Positions 1 to 10,999 of a stretch of 58,995 nucleotides of DNA are shown one piece after another. The DNA is from Alphaproteobacteria bacterium (lineage in GTDB: Bacteria; Pseudomonadota; Alphaproteobacteria; JAEULC01): positions 1-58,995 of the forward strand of contig JADLEG010000107.1 of assembly GCA_020846275.1 (NCBI GenBank), in the 5' to 3' direction. A program made the position numbers and the translations under genes. The notes under the pieces were generated by a model. It was not told where the DNA came from, did not search any database, and saw only the letters and a program-made list of their open reading frames with translations. The first letter of the stretch is position 1, and the number at the start of each line of letters is the position of its first letter.

Positions 1-521
1 ACGCGCCGAACGGAAAGCTGCTGAAGACCTGGGGCAAGCCCGGCACCGACGCCGGCGAGTTCAACATCAGCCACTGCATCTGCTGCGACCCCCAGGGCTG
101 GGTCTATGTCGCCGACCGCGAGAACCATCGCGTGCAGGTATTCAACGGCGACGGCAAGTACGAGACGCAGTGGAACAACATGCACCGGCCGAACGGCCTG
201 TTCATGGTTCCCGGCGAGAAACCGCTGATCTATGTCGGCGAACTCGGTCCGCGCATGCCGGTCAACCGCCAGATGCCGGGCATCGGCCCGCGCATAACGG
301 TGTACACGAACAAGGGCGAAAAGATTGCCCGGTTCGGCGACAACGGCACCGGGCTCAAGCCCGAGCAGTTCATCTCGCCGCACGGCATCGCGGTCGATTC
401 CCGCGGCGACATCTATGTCGGCGAAGTGTCCTACACCGCCTGGCCCGAGGCCTTTCCCGGCCAGACGCATCCGCAGCCGCTGCGCAGCTTCCGCAAGCTG
501 GTGAAGGTGCCGGCCGCCTAG
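1..521 (+). CDS. NHL-repeat beta-propeller protein, 3' end only (peptidylamidoglycolate lyase-like)
   Basis: The reading frame is open from the window edge (frame of base 3) to TAG at 519-521, so only the C-terminal ~172 residues are present. Repeated blade signatures are visible, for example GWVYVADRENHRVQVF, a blade starting HRPNGLF, and HGIAVDSRGDIYVGEVS, matching the NHL/6-bladed propeller fold seen in peptidyl-alpha-hydroxyglycine alpha-amidating lyase-like proteins. Such proteins often sit beside catabolic dioxygenase and transporter genes; the exact reaction cannot be read from this fragment. It is convergent with the next gene, with only 15 nt between the stops. Confidence 0.8.
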   Translation, partial: APNGKLLKTWGKPGTDAGEFNISHCICCDPQGWVYVADRENHRVQVFNGDGKYETQWNNMHRPNGLFMVPGEKPLIYVGELGPRMPVNRQMPGIGPRITVYTNKGEKIARFGDNGTGLKPEQFISPHGIAVDSRGDIYVGEVSYTAWPEAFPGQTHPQPLRSFRKLVKVPAA

Positions 522-536
522 GCGCGGCCGCCCGCC

Positions 537-1400
537 CTACTCGACGATGGTGCGGTAGAGCAGCCGCGCCTCGTTGTGCGTGTCGAAATCCGTCGCCGCG
601 TGATAGGTGCAGCGGTTGTCCCACATCACGAGGTCGTTCGGACGCCATTTGTGACAGTAGACGAAGCGATCCTGGACGGCGAACCCGTTGAGGTAGTCGA
701 GCAGAGCCCGCCCCTCCTCCTCGCCCATCCCATCCACCTTCCAGGCGTGGCACCCGACATAGATCGCCTTCTTGCCCGTCGCCGGATGCACGCGCGCCAG
801 CGGATGGTTGACCGGCGGCGCGCGGCGGATCTCGTCGGCCGTCGCGGGCACGCCGCGGCCGGCCCGGCGCGAATACTCGATCGAGTGGATCGCCTCCAGA
901 TGCTCGATGCGGGACTTCACCTCGTCGGGCAACGCCTCGTAGGCCTTCGTCGTGTTGGCGAACAGCGTGTCGCCGCCGCTGCGCGGCACTTTGACCCCAT
1001 AGAGCAGCGTGGCCATGGCCGGCTTGGGCATCCAGGACCGGTCCGTGTGCCAGCGCTTGGCCGTCTCGTCGGTATGTTTCCCGGTCGGCTTGCCGTCGGC
1101 ACCGATGTTCGACAGCACGTTCACTTCCTTGCAGTCCTCGGCGGCCGCGCCCTGCATGATGTGCTCGCCGAGCGAGCCCCATTGGCGGCTGACCGACACC
1201 ATGTCCTGCTTGGAAAGCCGCTGGTCACGGAAAACCAGCACCTTGTGCTCGTCCAGAGCGTGCCTGAGCCGGTCGAGAAGCGCCCGCGGCATCGGCACGG
1301 ACAGGTCGGCGCCGATCACCTCCGCCCCCAGCACCGCACCGAGGGGTCGAATCTCCACCTGCGACGCCGGTTGATCCAGAGCCATCTGCACCACCATCAT
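537..1400 (-). CDS. TauD/TfdA-family Fe(II)/2-oxoglutarate-dependent dioxygenase (copy 1)
   Basis: Predicted to couple oxidative decarboxylation of 2-oxoglutarate to hydroxylation of a small substrate. The facial triad is visible: HxD in RWHTDRSWMP and the distal His in DNRCTYHAATDFDTH, followed by the 2-oxoglutarate-binding Arg (LLYRTIVE). It is about 287 aa, the family's usual size, and strongly similar to the divergent neighbour at 1667-2563, so the two are paralogues. The frame stays open upstream to 1586, but similarity to the paralogue begins near VEIRPLGAVLGAEV; the ATG at 1400 (or 1397 or 1385) is therefore preferred, and no strong ribosome site separates these choices. The substrate is unknown. 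Confidence 0.85.
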   Translation of the reverse strand: MMVVQMALDQPASQVEIRPLGAVLGAEVIGADLSVPMPRALLDRLRHALDEHKVLVFRDQRLSKQDMVSVSRQWGSLGEHIMQGAAAEDCKEVNVLSNIGADGKPTGKHTDETAKRWHTDRSWMPKPAMATLLYGVKVPRSGGDTLFANTTKAYEALPDEVKSRIEHLEAIHSIEYSRRAGRGVPATADEIRRAPPVNHPLARVHPATGKKAIYVGCHAWKVDGMGEEEGRALLDYLNGFAVQDRFVYCHKWRPNDLVMWDNRCTYHAATDFDTHNEARLLYRTIVE

Positions 1401-1476
1401 GACCGGCGGCCGGAGCGCCATGCCGGGGCAGTGAAAACCTAGGGTGCCGGTCCTGCCAAGGGCAAGCGCCATAAAC

Positions 1477-1608
1477 TCACACCAGCATGACGTTATCTCA
1501 CTCCGCTTCCGGCCGGTTGCGATATGGGCCGATACCGGAATGGTTGCATTGCAACGCAATATGACGATGCCCGCCGATTGAGTCACACCAGCGTGACTTT
1601 AACTCACT
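1477..1608. promoter_or_regulatory. Operator-like repeat pair between the divergent dioxygenase genes
   Basis: Two direct copies of a 26-bp element lie at 1477-1502 and 1583-1608 and match at about 23 of 26 positions. Both start TCACACCAGC and end CTCACT. The second copy contains a perfect GTCAC-N6-GTGAC dyad; in the first it is imperfect. A 13-bp palindrome, GTTGCATTGCAAC (1543-1555), lies midway. One copy sits upstream of each divergent gene. This looks like a binding region for a shared regulator, whose identity is unknown. Confidence 0.6.
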
Positions 1609-1666
1609 TGATGAACGTCCGGCGCGGGCGGTAGCTTGACTTGGCGAAGCGCCGGAGAAGCCAAGC

Positions 1667-2563
1667 ATGACCATGGCCGGTAACGAAATTCGCGTGGATG
1701 CGCCGCAACGCGATATCCTGATCAAGCCGATCAGCCCCGTCCTCGGCGCCGAAGTGGCGGGCGTCGACCTGTCCAAGCCCGTCTCCAAGGCGCTGGTCGA
1801 CCGCTTCAAGCAGGCGCTGGCGGACTACAAGGTCCTGGTCTACCGCGACCAGGAGCTGACCCAGCAACAGCTCATCGCGTTCAGCCGGATGTGGGGCCCG
1901 CTTGGCGAGCACATCATGCCGGGCGCGGTCCGCGACGGCGTCGCCGAGGTCAACGTCATGTCCAACAAGGACGCGGCGGGAAAGCCGAACGGCAGGCATA
2001 CCGATTCCAGCGCCAAGCGCTGGCATACCGACCGCTCCTACATGCCGGTGCCGGCAATGACCTCGCTGCTCTACGGCGTCGAGGTCCCGCGCGAGGGCGG
2101 CGACACGCTGTTCGTCAATGCCAGCGCCGCCTACGACGCGCTGTCGCCCGAGATGAAGGCCAAGATCGAGGGGCTTACCGCCATCCACTGGGTGGAATGG
2201 TCGCGCCGGACCGGCGGCGTGGCGGTCGCGACGGACTACGAGCTGAAGAAGGCCCCGCCCGTGAAGCACAAGCTGGTGCGCATCCATCCCGTCACCAAGC
2301 GCCCGGCGATCTATGCCGGCTGCCACGCCTGGAAGATCGACGGCTGGTCCGAGGAGGAAAGCCGCCCGCTGCTCGACGAGCTTGTCCGCCACGCCACGCA
2401 GGACCGGTTCGTCTACCGGCACAAATGGCGCCCGCACGACCTCGTGCAGTGGGATAACCGCTGCACGATGCATGCGGCGACGGACTTCGACACGCACAAG
2501 GAATTGCGCGTATTGTATCGCACGATCGTGGAGTGCAATCCGGCCGACGCGGCTTCGATGTAG
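1667..2563 (+). CDS. TauD/TfdA-family Fe(II)/2-oxoglutarate-dependent dioxygenase (copy 2)
   Basis: 298 aa. Metal ligands are visible as H120-T-D122 (KRWHTDRSYMP) and H269 (RCTMHAATDFD), with Arg281/Arg285 placed to bind 2-oxoglutarate. The ATG at 1667 has a GGAG Shine-Dalgarno 9 nt upstream; an in-frame ATG at 1673 is possible. It is a paralogue of the divergent gene at 537-1400 and is followed in the same direction by a peptide/opine-type ABC importer and two lyase/aldolase-like genes. This suggests a pathway that imports and oxidatively opens a small organic acid, ether or similar compound. The substrate cannot be deduced from the sequence. Confidence 0.88.
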   Translation: MTMAGNEIRVDAPQRDILIKPISPVLGAEVAGVDLSKPVSKALVDRFKQALADYKVLVYRDQELTQQQLIAFSRMWGPLGEHIMPGAVRDGVAEVNVMSNKDAAGKPNGRHTDSSAKRWHTDRSYMPVPAMTSLLYGVEVPREGGDTLFVNASAAYDALSPEMKAKIEGLTAIHWVEWSRRTGGVAVATDYELKKAPPVKHKLVRIHPVTKRPAIYAGCHAWKIDGWSEEESRPLLDELVRHATQDRFVYRHKWRPHDLVQWDNRCTMHAATDFDTHKELRVLYRTIVECNPADAASM

Positions 2564-2659
2564 GCGCTCGCCGGCCGATCCAGCCGACACCGCAGCCGGG
2601 ATCAACCCGGCGCGGAGCTGCCGCCCCCGCGCGGCACGGGAAAATTGGGGAGTGAGACG

Positions 2660-4288
2660 ATGAACCGGGATTCCATCCATTCGATCACCCGTCGCGACCT
2701 GATGCGGCTGCTGGGCATTGGCGGCGGCGCCGCCATCGGCGCCGGACTGCCCGGCTTCGAGGCCTTGGCGCAGTCGCGCAAGGACACGCTGGTCATCGGG
2801 ATGGATATCCGCGATACCAACAACCTCGATCCGGTGCGCGACTTGCACTACACGCCGCCGATGACGGTCCACGCCTGCTACGACACGCTGCTGACGATGG
2901 ATCCGGGCGACTACATCACGCTGAAGCCCGCGCTGGCGACGAAATGGGAGCGCACGCCCGACGGCAAGGGCTGGCGTTTTACGCTGCGCGACAACGTGAA
3001 ATTCGTCACCGGCAACAAGATGACGGCGCAGGACGTCAAATACTCGCTCGACCGGGTCAACTACATCGGCTACCAGGCCGCGCAGTACCTGACCAACGTC
3101 GCGGAATTCAAGGTCGTCGATGAGAAGACCATCGACGTGATGCTGAAGAATCCCATCGAACCGATCCTCACCATCCTGGCGGCGCCCAGCTTCTCCATCA
3201 CCGACAGCAAGGTCGTGGCGGAAAAGGGCGGCGACGCCACGCCGCAATCGAAGGACAAGGACAAGGCGACCGAGTGGCTGAACCAGAACTCGGTCGGCAC
3301 CGGGCCGTACAAGCTTGTGGGCTGGGAGCGCGGCGCCCAGATACAGCTGGTTGCCAACCCCACCTATTGGGGCGGCAAGCCGCCCTACCAGCGCGTCGTG
3401 ATCCGCCATTTCGAGGATTCGGCCGCCCAGCTCTTGTCGCTGCGCCGCGGCGACATCGACGCCGCCTTCAACCTGCTGCCCGAGCAGCTTACGACCCTGA
3501 AGGACGACAAGGACCTGTGGATCAAGGAGCACGACAGCCTGGATTTCATCTACATCGCGCTCACCCATAACCCGGAGTTCAACAAGGCGCTGGCGGTCAA
3601 GGAGGCGAGGCAGGCAGTCGCCTACGCGATCGACTATGACGGCATCATCAAGAACCTGCTGGGCGGCGCCGGCATCCGTCCGCCCAATTTCATTCCGGCC
3701 GGGCTGCTGGGCGCGACCGAGCAGCTCACCAAGGAGATCGGGTTCCGCGAGGATCTCGACCGCGCGAAGAAGCTGCTGGCCCAGGCCGGATTTCCCGACG
3801 GGTTCGAGTTCGAAATCATCTACGGCAACGGCGCGATCGCCGGCACGACCTATCACGTGCTGGGCCAGAAGCTGCAGGCCGACCTGGGCCGCGTCGGCAT
3901 CAAGCTGAAGCTGAATCCGATGCCGCAGGTGAATTTGCGCACGCTCTACAACGGCGGCAAGATGAGCGCGACGCTGGTCTACTGGAATCCGCCCGCCGTC
4001 GAAAACGCGCTGTGGTCCTGGGCGACGGTCCAACGCGTCGCCAAGCGCCTGCATTGGACCCCGCCCGCGGACCTGGTGAAACTGGTCGACGACGCGGCGA
4101 CCGAGACCGACCCGAAGAAGGCCGAGGCGCTCTACATCGAATACCAGAAGCGGATGGTCGACGTGGCGAACCTGATCGTGCTGTTCCAGCCGCGCTACCA
4201 GGTGGGGGTTTGCAAGACCATCAAGGACCTGCCGCTGACCGCGGCCGGCTGGCAGCTCGAAGTGGGCGGCGTGAAACCGTCCGCCTGA
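2660..4288 (+). CDS. ABC transporter substrate-binding protein, family 5 (DppA/OppA-like), Tat-exported
   Basis: 542 aa periplasmic binding protein of the dipeptide/oligopeptide/nickel family 5. The N-terminus carries a twin-arginine signal (SITRRDLMRLLG) followed by a hydrophobic Gly/Ala stretch and an Ala-x-Ala-like cleavage area (FEALAQS). Characteristic body motifs include LKPALATKWE, the block beginning GWRFTLRDNVKF and the SVGTGPYKL region. ATG 2660 is preceded by GGGGAGTGAG; an in-frame TTG at 2645 is less likely. It heads an operon with two permeases and a fused ATPase, so the importer is complete. Ligands of this family include peptides, opines, sugars and organic acids; none can be assigned here. 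Confidence 0.93.
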   Translation: MNRDSIHSITRRDLMRLLGIGGGAAIGAGLPGFEALAQSRKDTLVIGMDIRDTNNLDPVRDLHYTPPMTVHACYDTLLTMDPGDYITLKPALATKWERTPDGKGWRFTLRDNVKFVTGNKMTAQDVKYSLDRVNYIGYQAAQYLTNVAEFKVVDEKTIDVMLKNPIEPILTILAAPSFSITDSKVVAEKGGDATPQSKDKDKATEWLNQNSVGTGPYKLVGWERGAQIQLVANPTYWGGKPPYQRVVIRHFEDSAAQLLSLRRGDIDAAFNLLPEQLTTLKDDKDLWIKEHDSLDFIYIALTHNPEFNKALAVKEARQAVAYAIDYDGIIKNLLGGAGIRPPNFIPAGLLGATEQLTKEIGFREDLDRAKKLLAQAGFPDGFEFEIIYGNGAIAGTTYHVLGQKLQADLGRVGIKLKLNPMPQVNLRTLYNGGKMSATLVYWNPPAVENALWSWATVQRVAKRLHWTPPADLVKLVDDAATETDPKKAEALYIEYQKRMVDVANLIVLFQPRYQVGVCKTIKDLPLTAAGWQLEVGGVKPSA

Positions 4289-4352
4289 TCGTCCGCGCCG
4301 AGCGCGACAGGCGCCGTCGCCACACGGTTTGTGAAATCCGCCCGATGCAACG

Positions 4353-5366
4353 ATGCTCCGCTACCTGACGAGCCGCACCCTCGCCACGATCGTGATGGCG
4401 TTGCTGTCCACGCTGATCGTCTTCCTGATCGCGAGCCTGGTGCCGGGCGACCCGGTGCTCGCACAGCTCGGCGACTTGGCCGCATCCAATCCCGAAATCG
4501 TCAAGGCCTATCGCGCGAAGTGGGGGCTCGATCTGCCGCTCTACGAGCAATACTGGATCTTCCTCAAGAACCTGGCCAACGGCGACCTGGGCATCTCGAT
4601 CTCGACCCAGCGTCCCGTGCTGGCGGACATTCGACAGTTCGCGCCTGCCACGGTGGAGCTCGGGACCATCGCGTTCATCCTGTCCATGGCGATCGGGATT
4701 CCCCTCGGGGTTGCCGCCGCCGTCGGGCGCGACAGCTGGATCGACCACTGGGCGCGGTTCGTGTCGCTGATCGGGGTATCCTCGCCGGTTTTCTGGCTCG
4801 CCTTCATCATGCTGACGATCTTCTACGGCTGGCTGCAGATCATGCCGGGGCCGGGGCGCATCGATCCAATCGAGCTGCCCCCGCCGACCGTGACCGGCTC
4901 GTTCCTGGTGGACAGCGCGCTTGCGGGGAAATGGGAGCTGCTGCACACGGTGGCGGCCCACCTGGTCCTGCCCTCGATCGTGCTGTGCGCCGCCACGCTG
5001 GGCTTGATCACCCGCACGACCCGCGCCAGCATGCTGGAGACGCTCGGCCAGGACTATGTCCGCGTGGCCCGGGCCAAGGGCCTGAGGGAACGCGCGGTGA
5101 TCGTGGCCCACGCGCTGCCGAACGCGCTGATCCCGGTCGTGACCCTGGCCGGACTCGCCTATGCCAACCTGCTGACCGGCACGGTGATGACCGAGACGAT
5201 TTTTTCCTGGCCGGGGCTTGGCCTCTACACCTTCCGCGCCGCCCTTGCGCTCGACATCCCGTCGATCATGGGGATGACGCTGGTGTTTGCCGTCGTCTAC
5301 CTGCTGATCAACTGGCTGGTCGACATGTCCTATGCCGTGCTTGACCCGCGGGTGCTGAAGCGATGA
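4353..5366 (+). CDS. ABC transporter permease, DppB/OppB type
   Basis: 337 aa inner-membrane permease with about six hydrophobic helices. It has the DppB N-terminal motif (LRYLTSRTLATIV, then DPV) and the EAA-type cytoplasmic loop around the YVRVARAKGL segment, which contacts the ATPase. It follows the binding-protein gene by 64 nt, and its stop overlaps the next start (ATGA at 5363-5366), indicating translational coupling with the second permease. It forms the membrane channel with the DppC-like partner. Confidence 0.94.
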   Translation: MLRYLTSRTLATIVMALLSTLIVFLIASLVPGDPVLAQLGDLAASNPEIVKAYRAKWGLDLPLYEQYWIFLKNLANGDLGISISTQRPVLADIRQFAPATVELGTIAFILSMAIGIPLGVAAAVGRDSWIDHWARFVSLIGVSSPVFWLAFIMLTIFYGWLQIMPGPGRIDPIELPPPTVTGSFLVDSALAGKWELLHTVAAHLVLPSIVLCAATLGLITRTTRASMLETLGQDYVRVARAKGLRERAVIVAHALPNALIPVVTLAGLAYANLLTGTVMTETIFSWPGLGLYTFRAALALDIPSIMGMTLVFAVVYLLINWLVDMSYAVLDPRVLKR

Positions 5367-6230
5367 GCGAGCTTGCCGCCGCCGCGCCCGTCGCCGCGCC
5401 CGCCGAGCCGCGGCGGCTGACGGCCGCGCAGCGCTGGCGGCGCCGCTACGGGCTGGCGACGCTGGGCGGGGCCATCATCGTGCTGTGGATCATCGTGGCG
5501 ATCGCCGCTCCGCTGCTCGCCCCCTACCCGCCCGACCTGGTCGACGTCACCCGGCGGCTGAAGCCGCCCTCGTCCGAGTACTGGTTCGGCACCGACATGC
5601 TGGGGCGCGACGTGTTCTCGCGGCTGCTGTTCGGCGCCCGGGTCTCGCTGTTCGCCGGGATCGTCGTGGTGATCCTGGGCGCGGCCTTCGGTACCCTGCT
5701 GGGCGGCATCGCCGCCTATGCCGGCCACCGCGCCGAGGAAGCCTTGATGCGGTTCACCGACCTGATGCTCTGCTTCCCGCCGATCATCCTGGCCATGGCG
5801 ATCGCCGCCGCCATGGGCATCGGCACGCTCAACACCATGGCGGCGATGCTGGTCGTGTGGTGGCCGAAATTCGCCCGGCTGGCGCGCAGCCTGGTCCTGG
5901 TCCAGCGCGGCCAGGAATACGTCGAGGCCGCGCATGTCATCGGCTACGGGCCCGGCCGCGTATTGCTCAAGCATATACTGCCCAATTCGATCGGCCCGCT
6001 GATCGTGCTGGTGACGCTCGATGTCGGCCACGCGATCATCGTCTTCGCCGGCCTGTCCTTCCTGGGCCTGGGGGTCGTCCCGCCGACCCCGGAATGGGGG
6101 GCGATGGTGTCGGAGAACCGGCAACTGGTCGAGCAATGGTGGGGGGCGACGTTCCCCGGCCTGGCCATCCTCAGCGTGGTGATGGGATTCAATTTCCTGG
6201 GCGATGGCATCCGCGACTGGCTGGACCCGC

Positions 6231-6247
<17 letters not shown>
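5363..6247 (+). CDS. ABC transporter permease, DppC/OppC type
   Basis: 294 aa. It has the cytoplasmic N-terminal segment of DppC proteins, then a first helix (GLATLGGAIIVLWIIVAIA), the FGTDMLGRDVFSRL motif typical of the family, and an EAA loop around the YVEAAHVIGYGPGRVL segment. The start overlaps the upstream permease stop by 4 nt. The 3' end overlaps the candidate start region of the fused ATPase gene. It heterodimerises with the DppB-like permease. Confidence 0.94.
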
Positions 6248-8303
<2,056 letters not shown>

Positions 8304-8315
8304 CAGGGGCATTGC

Positions 8316-9110
8316 ATGCAACGAGGCGTATTCGAGAACAACGCGAAGAAGAAGCTGAAGGCGGGCGAACTGGTGCTGTGCATGGGCATCAGCCAGATGC
8401 GCACGGCCGACGCGCCGATGATCGCCGCCGCCTGCGGGTTCGACGCGATCTTCGTCGATATCGAGCACAGCCCGGTATCGATGCCCGAGGCCTCGCAGAT
8501 GTGCGTGTCGGCCCTGGCCCAGGGCATCACGCCGATCGCGCGGGTCAATTCGCAGCACCCGCACGATGCCGCCCGCATCCTCGACACCGGCGCGCAGGGC
8601 GTGATGGTGCCGCATATCCAGGATACCGCCGCCGCCGCCCGGATCGTGCAGAACTGCAAGTTCCCGCCCGTCGGCCACCGCTCGGCGTTCGGCAACGGGC
8701 CGACGCTCGGTTACCGGTCGATCCCGCAGACCGAGATCAACACGTTCCTCAACGACAACGTGCTGCTGATCGCGATGCTCGAGACGCCCGAGGCGATCGA
8801 GCATGCCGATGCCATCGCCGCATTGCCCGGCATCGATGTCGTGCACATCGGCGGGCTGGATGTCAGCAACGAGATGGGGATTCCCGCCGCCTATCGCGAT
8901 CCGCGCATGAAGGCGGTGTTCGAGAAGGTGGCCAAGGCCTGCCGCACCCACGGCAAGCAGATGGGCGTCGGCGGGGCGCGCGGCGACTTCGACCTGCAGA
9001 AATACCTTCTGGAGCTGGGCGTGCGCTATCTTACCGCCGGCTCGGATGTCAGCTATCTGATGAGCGCCGCCAGGGCAGAGGCCGCGGCGCTGCGCGCCGT
9101 AAAGCTCTAA
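8316..9110 (+). CDS. HpcH/HpaI-family aldolase/lyase
   Basis: 264 aa TIM-barrel class II aldolase of the 2,4-dihydroxyhept-2-enedioate aldolase / 4-hydroxy-2-oxo acid aldolase family. Visible signatures are DAIFVDIEHSPVS (metal/substrate region), VMVPHIQDTAAAA and LIAMLETPEAIEHAD, where the Glu is a metal ligand, plus the C-terminal glycine-rich ending. The expected reaction is cleavage of a 4-hydroxy-2-oxo acid to pyruvate plus an aldehyde. ATG 8316 follows an AGGGGC site by a few bases and lies 13 nt after the ABC ATPase stop, so it is probably in the same operon as the importer. Confidence 0.88.
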   Translation: MQRGVFENNAKKKLKAGELVLCMGISQMRTADAPMIAAACGFDAIFVDIEHSPVSMPEASQMCVSALAQGITPIARVNSQHPHDAARILDTGAQGVMVPHIQDTAAAARIVQNCKFPPVGHRSAFGNGPTLGYRSIPQTEINTFLNDNVLLIAMLETPEAIEHADAIAALPGIDVVHIGGLDVSNEMGIPAAYRDPRMKAVFEKVAKACRTHGKQMGVGGARGDFDLQKYLLELGVRYLTAGSDVSYLMSAARAEAAALRAVKL

Positions 9111-9132
9111 CGCCGGAAGCCGAGGGGACAGT

Positions 9133-9984
9133 ATGCAGGCACACGACAAACGCGTGAAATTCCGCGCGATCCTCGCGGGTCAGCGCTGCGTCACCGCCGG
9201 GTCGGTCTGGGACCCGATCTCGGCCCGGATTGCCGACCGGCTGGGCGTGGACGTCGGGTTGATGGGCGGATCGCTCGGCTCCTACGCGGTGCTGGGGGCG
9301 CCCGACCTGATCGTGCTTACCCTGACCGAATTCGCCGACCAGGCCCGGCGGGCCTGCCGGGCCAGCAAGGTATCGCTGCTGGTCGATGCCGACCACGGCT
9401 ACGGCAATGCGCTCAACGTGGTGCGGACCGTCGAGGAGCTGGAGGCGGCCGGCGTCGCCGCGCTGACGATCGAGGATACGCTGCTGCCCCGCGCCTTCGG
9501 CGCCGGCGAGAAGCCCCAGCTTGTTCCGCTTGCCGAGGGCGTCGGAAAGATGAAGGCGGCCCTCGCCGCGCGCAGCGATCCCGCCCTGGCGATCGTCGGC
9601 CGCACCAGCGCCTCGTCCATCTCCAACGTCGACGACGCGATCGCTCGCCTCAGCGCGTACAAGGCCGCCGGCGTCGATGCGCTGATGGTACCGGGCATCA
9701 ATAGCCGGGCCGAGCTGGAGAAAATCGCCGGCGCGGTCGATCTGCCGCTTATCGTCGGCGGCTCCGCCCCCGACCTGGCCGACCCGGCCTATCTGGCAAG
9801 CAACCGGGTGCGGGTCTGGAGCGCCGGTCATCAGGCATTCGCCGCCTCGGTCAAAGCGATCCACGATACGATGAAGGCGGCGCAGGAAGGCGCCAAGCTG
9901 CCGGGAGTGGCCGACAAGGACTTGATGGACTGGGTTACCCGCGCCGGCGAATTCAGCGCCCACGCCCGGAATTTCCTCGGCTGA
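9133..9984 (+). CDS. Isocitrate lyase/PEP mutase superfamily protein, oxaloacetate decarboxylase-like
   Basis: 283 aa. It resembles the PA4872-type oxaloacetate decarboxylases: the opening is VTAGSVWDPISARIADRLG, then MGGSLGSYAVLGAPD, the Mg-binding LLVDADHGYGNALN, and IEDTLLPRAFG. The KKCGH catalytic loop of true isocitrate lyases is absent, so lyase activity on methylisocitrate is not expected. It starts 22 nt after the aldolase. A 2-oxo or 3-oxo acid decarboxylase would fit the last step of the catabolic operon, but this is inferred from context. Confidence 0.85.
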   Translation: MQAHDKRVKFRAILAGQRCVTAGSVWDPISARIADRLGVDVGLMGGSLGSYAVLGAPDLIVLTLTEFADQARRACRASKVSLLVDADHGYGNALNVVRTVEELEAAGVAALTIEDTLLPRAFGAGEKPQLVPLAEGVGKMKAALAARSDPALAIVGRTSASSISNVDDAIARLSAYKAAGVDALMVPGINSRAELEKIAGAVDLPLIVGGSAPDLADPAYLASNRVRVWSAGHQAFAASVKAIHDTMKAAQEGAKLPGVADKDLMDWVTRAGEFSAHARNFLG

Positions 9985-10082
9985 CAGGCTGACCGCCGCC
10001 GACCGGCCGCGACGGCGCCGCGAAGGGGTCTCGGCGTCAGCACTTCGCAACCCGCGCCACCGAGATCCGCGAAAACGCCGGC

Positions 10083-10793
10083 TTACTGCACGGCTTGCTT
10101 CGTCTCCCGATCCCTCACCGTGACCTGGGATTGCTCGCGAGCGAGCTCGGAGCGGATGTCCTTCGTCGCAAGGACCAGTTCGACGCGGTTGTGGGCGCCG
10201 AATTTGCGCATCAGGCTGCGCAAATGGCTCTTGACCGTATTCTCTTCCATCTTGAGTTCGGCACCGATGACCTTGTTGGGCTTTCCCTGCTGCAGCCGAC
10301 GCAACACTGCATGCTCGGTCTGGGTCAAAGGCCTAGGGCGACCGAGCTTGTCCGCGTAGCCGCCCGCCGACTCGCCATGCGCGAGCGCGCTGATCAGTAG
10401 CGGCGACATGAAATCGCACCCAGCCAGAAGCAGGCGAACCGTATGGACCAGCGTCACTGATGGGGTTTGGGTCGAGATGTAGCCGCTGACCCGCAACTCT
10501 TTAAGTTGCTTCAGCTTGGCTCCACGAAAATTGGATACCACGGCAATGGAATGCTCGGGCAGCTGCTCAGCCGCCGTTCGGATCGTTTCCACCAGCTTGT
10601 CGCTGTCGTCGGAAGCGTCCACGAAGAGCACGACCGAGCCCGGCGGAACTGCGGAAAGATCGGCCACGGCGAGGGATGCAGCTTCCACGATCGACAGGTC
10701 CGGCGCGGTACTTCGAAGATATGCCGCGAATAAGCCCCTCAGCATGTGCTCGTCGCAGATGACGAGCGCCGCCGAGGGCGAAGACGAACGCAT
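10083..10793 (-). CDS. LuxR/NarL-type regulator with degenerate receiver domain (left flank of EPS cluster)
   Basis: 236 aa. Residues 1-130 look like a receiver fold: ICDEHMLR is the acidic start and VVLFVDASDD contains the candidate phospho-acceptor D59. The conserved Lys after GY is missing (GYISTQTP instead of GYxxK). Residues ~155-215 form a LuxR helix-turn-helix (LTQTEHAVLRRLQQGKPNKVI, then NTVKSHLRSLMRKF). ATG 10793 is preceded by GGAGGGG at good spacing; the frame continues to a GTG at 10808. It lies just downstream of, and in the same direction as, the initiating sugar transferase gene, so a role in exopolysaccharide control is likely but inferred. Confidence 0.85.
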   Translation of the reverse strand: MRSSSPSAALVICDEHMLRGLFAAYLRSTAPDLSIVEAASLAVADLSAVPPGSVVLFVDASDDSDKLVETIRTAAEQLPEHSIAVVSNFRGAKLKQLKELRVSGYISTQTPSVTLVHTVRLLLAGCDFMSPLLISALAHGESAGGYADKLGRPRPLTQTEHAVLRRLQQGKPNKVIGAELKMEENTVKSHLRSLMRKFGAHNRVELVLATKDIRSELAREQSQVTVRDRETKQAVQ

Positions 10794-10816
10794 GTGATGC
10801 CCCTCCACAATGCATT

Positions 10817-10853
10817 CACTGCTAGCCGAGCGACTACCAATGCTAGCTCAGTG
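10817..10853. promoter_or_regulatory. Imperfect dyad upstream of the LuxR-type gene
   Basis: CACTGCTAGC at 10817-10826 and GCTAGCTCAGTG at 10842-10853 form an inverted repeat interrupted by two extra bases. It lies 24-60 nt upstream of the ATG at 10793, inside an AT-richer 206-nt gap (10794-10999). It may be an operator or part of the promoter; no convincing -35/-10 pair was assigned. Confidence 0.3.
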
Positions 10854-10999
10854 CTACTTGAACCAAGCTGGCATGCAAGCCACGCGCCAGTTCATTTTGA
10901 ATCAGGATACTGTGCAAAATTTGCGGGGCGCAACCCAAAAGAAACAAGAAAATGGGCAATCATCCAGCGCGCTGTCAACTGGATATGGGTGGAACTACG

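Noticed and set aside
1604..4054. Long open frames on the strand opposite real genes (for example 1604-4054, 7341-9149, 19435-21321)
   Set aside because: These are high-GC shadow frames: His/Arg/Gly/Gln-rich, no family motifs, and fully covered by well-supported genes on the other strand.
9133..9984. Methylisocitrate or isocitrate lyase
   Set aside because: The KKCGH catalytic loop is missing; the sequence fits oxaloacetate-decarboxylase-like members better.
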